From assembly GCA_021810635.1 (NCBI GenBank), contig JAJZIH010000005.1:1-64000 (forward strand): a stretch of 64,000 nucleotides of DNA, read 5' to 3'. How positions within the stretch are numbered: the first letter of the stretch is position 1; every line of letters begins with the position of its first letter. This DNA is from Pseudomonadota bacterium. Lineage in GTDB: Bacteria > Pseudomonadota > Gammaproteobacteria > JAKAQQ01. This document shows, piece by piece, positions 63,325 through 64,000 of the stretch. The position numbers and the translations under genes were made by a program. The notes below the pieces were generated by a model. It did not search any database. It had not been told where the DNA came from and saw only the letters and a list, made by a program, of their open reading frames with translations.

Positions 63325-63915
63325 ATGAGGAGCAGGGGGTGTGTTGTGGGCAAAAGCGTTTTGACTGAAACCGGGACGCGCCGGACCCAGGAGGGGCTCA
63401 CGCTGGTCGAGACCCTGATTGCCGTGGTGATTGGCATCATCATTCTGGTCGGCGCGTTCATCGTCGCCGGTCAGGTCTTGAGTAACAACCGCCTGTCGAA
63501 CGCGGAGACCGACATCGCCTCGATCGAGGGGGGCGTGAAGCAGCTCTATGCCGGCCAGGGCAACTACAACGGGCTCACCAACCAGGTCGCCGTCAACGCC
63601 GGGGTGTTTCCCGTCGATATGGTGGGTACCGGAACGCCGGTGGATTCCTGGCAGGGTGCAGTGACCCTGGAACCGGGCACTGACGTTTCGGCGAACTACG
63701 GTGGCGATTTTGCGATTCAGATGGCGAATGTCTCCCAGAGCGCCTGCATCAAGCTCGCGACCTACCAGTACGGCAGCTGGGTGGCCTTTTCAATCAATGG
63801 GACATCGCTTTATTCGCCCGGCAGTCCGGTTGCAGTCGGTTCCAGCCCCACGCCGCTGGCCTCGGGAGACTGCACTCCGGGGAGCACCAACACCCTGCTC
63901 TGGATTGTCGGCTGA
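63325..63915 (+). CDS. pilS: Type IVb prepilin, PilS family
   Basis: 196 residues from ATG 63325 (GTG 63346 would give 189). A leader ending RTQEG is followed by LTLVETLIAVVIGIIILVGA, a prepilin N-terminus with Gly at -1 and Glu at +5. The mature subunit has Cys residues near positions 133 and 179 (QSACIKL, SGDCTPG), compatible with a C-terminal disulfide loop, as in type IVb pilins. It is likely the major subunit. Confidence 0.88.
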   Translation: MRSRGCVVGKSVLTETGTRRTQEGLTLVETLIAVVIGIIILVGAFIVAGQVLSNNRLSNAETDIASIEGGVKQLYAGQGNYNGLTNQVAVNAGVFPVDMVGTGTPVDSWQGAVTLEPGTDVSANYGGDFAIQMANVSQSACIKLATYQYGSWVAFSINGTSLYSPGSPVAVGSSPTPLASGDCTPGSTNTLLWIVG

Positions 63916-63936
63916 GCGGGAACCGGGGTACGCACG

Positions 63937-64000
63937 ATGTGGATGGCGGGCGTCGTCGGATTCCTGATGGGGCTGTTGGTCCTGTTTGCGGACCTTGCCG
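63937..64000 (+). CDS. Start of a gene after pilS (cut by window edge)
   Basis: ATG 63937 opens MWMAGVVGFLMGLLVLFADLA, a hydrophobic start that reads as a signal sequence. In R64 the next gene, pilT, encodes a lytic transglycosylase and pilU a prepilin peptidase. Only 21 residues are seen, so identity is unknown. Confidence 0.35.
   Translation, partial: MWMAGVVGFLMGLLVLFADLA

Noticed and set aside
1-64000. tRNA, rRNA or CRISPR arrays
   Set aside because: No cloverleaf, ribosomal RNA or regularly spaced repeat was recognised on either strand, though a short tRNA could be missed by eye.

Overview
The window looks like the chromosome of a GC-rich, probably gammaproteobacterial, aerobic bacterium. 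This rests on the complete S10-spc-alpha ribosomal order, an rpoH with the proteobacterial RpoH box, the biotin order bioB-bioF-bioH-bioC-bioD, and an aa3-type cox cluster laid out as in pseudomonads with a reverse-strand DUF2909 gene. A putative hopanoid-type flippase and a type IVb pilus locus would fit an environmental organism, but genus cannot be fixed from the sequence.

Layout. 1-1697: a nest of insertion sequences. An IS110-family element sits inside the terminal repeat of a second IS whose transposase leaves the window at the left edge. 1708-15139: ribosomal genes from rplC to rplQ including secY and rpoA, with rpsJ not visible. Strong sigma70-type promoters stand before rplC and before rpsM. 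15136-20052 (minus): uvrA, an FAD-linked oxidase and a SIS-domain gene. 20101-24726: a LysR regulator divergent from a DODA-type dioxygenase, followed by YceI, WrbA-type quinone reductase and dienelactone hydrolase genes, then a diheme cytochrome c on the opposite strand. 24910-28471: membrane flippase-like protein, sulfotransferase and two unrecognised exported proteins, one of them tiny. 28969-31957 (minus): lptM-polA with a hairpin-rich candidate small RNA just downstream of polA. 32094-37499: an EAL protein, a FAH-family hydrolase, a PP-loop ATPase and a UvrD-type helicase. 37545-41411: glycosyltransferase, two Hsp20 genes with a sigma32-type promoter, and an exported beta-propeller. 41523-46005: BirA-type operator and bioBFHCD. 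46103-53766: DUF2244 and the cytochrome c oxidase cluster with SURF1, a SCO-like protein, heme A synthase and heme O synthase. 53787-55935 (minus): rpoH behind a CIRCE-type operator, and anmK. 56089-64000: a type IVb (R64 thin-pilus-like) pilus operon running off the right edge.

How the parts connect. A stress circuit can be read from the DNA: a CIRCE palindrome (HrcA site) at rpoH and a sigma32-like promoter at the hsp20 pair suggest HrcA -> RpoH -> Hsp20, possibly with an RNA thermometer over the hsp20 Shine-Dalgarno sequence. The biotin operon carries its own BirA operator overlapping the -35. The cox cluster contains subunits I-III and the heme A pathway but no Cox11/CtaG copper chaperone, so copper delivery may depend on the SCO-like protein or on genes elsewhere. 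Most operons show translational coupling through ATGA or GTGA overlaps.

The least explained items are the putative anti-Shine-Dalgarno small RNA after polA, the structured IS110 left end (likely bridge RNA), the small secreted Cys-containing protein at 27470, and the pilus locus with two TcpQ-domain proteins.
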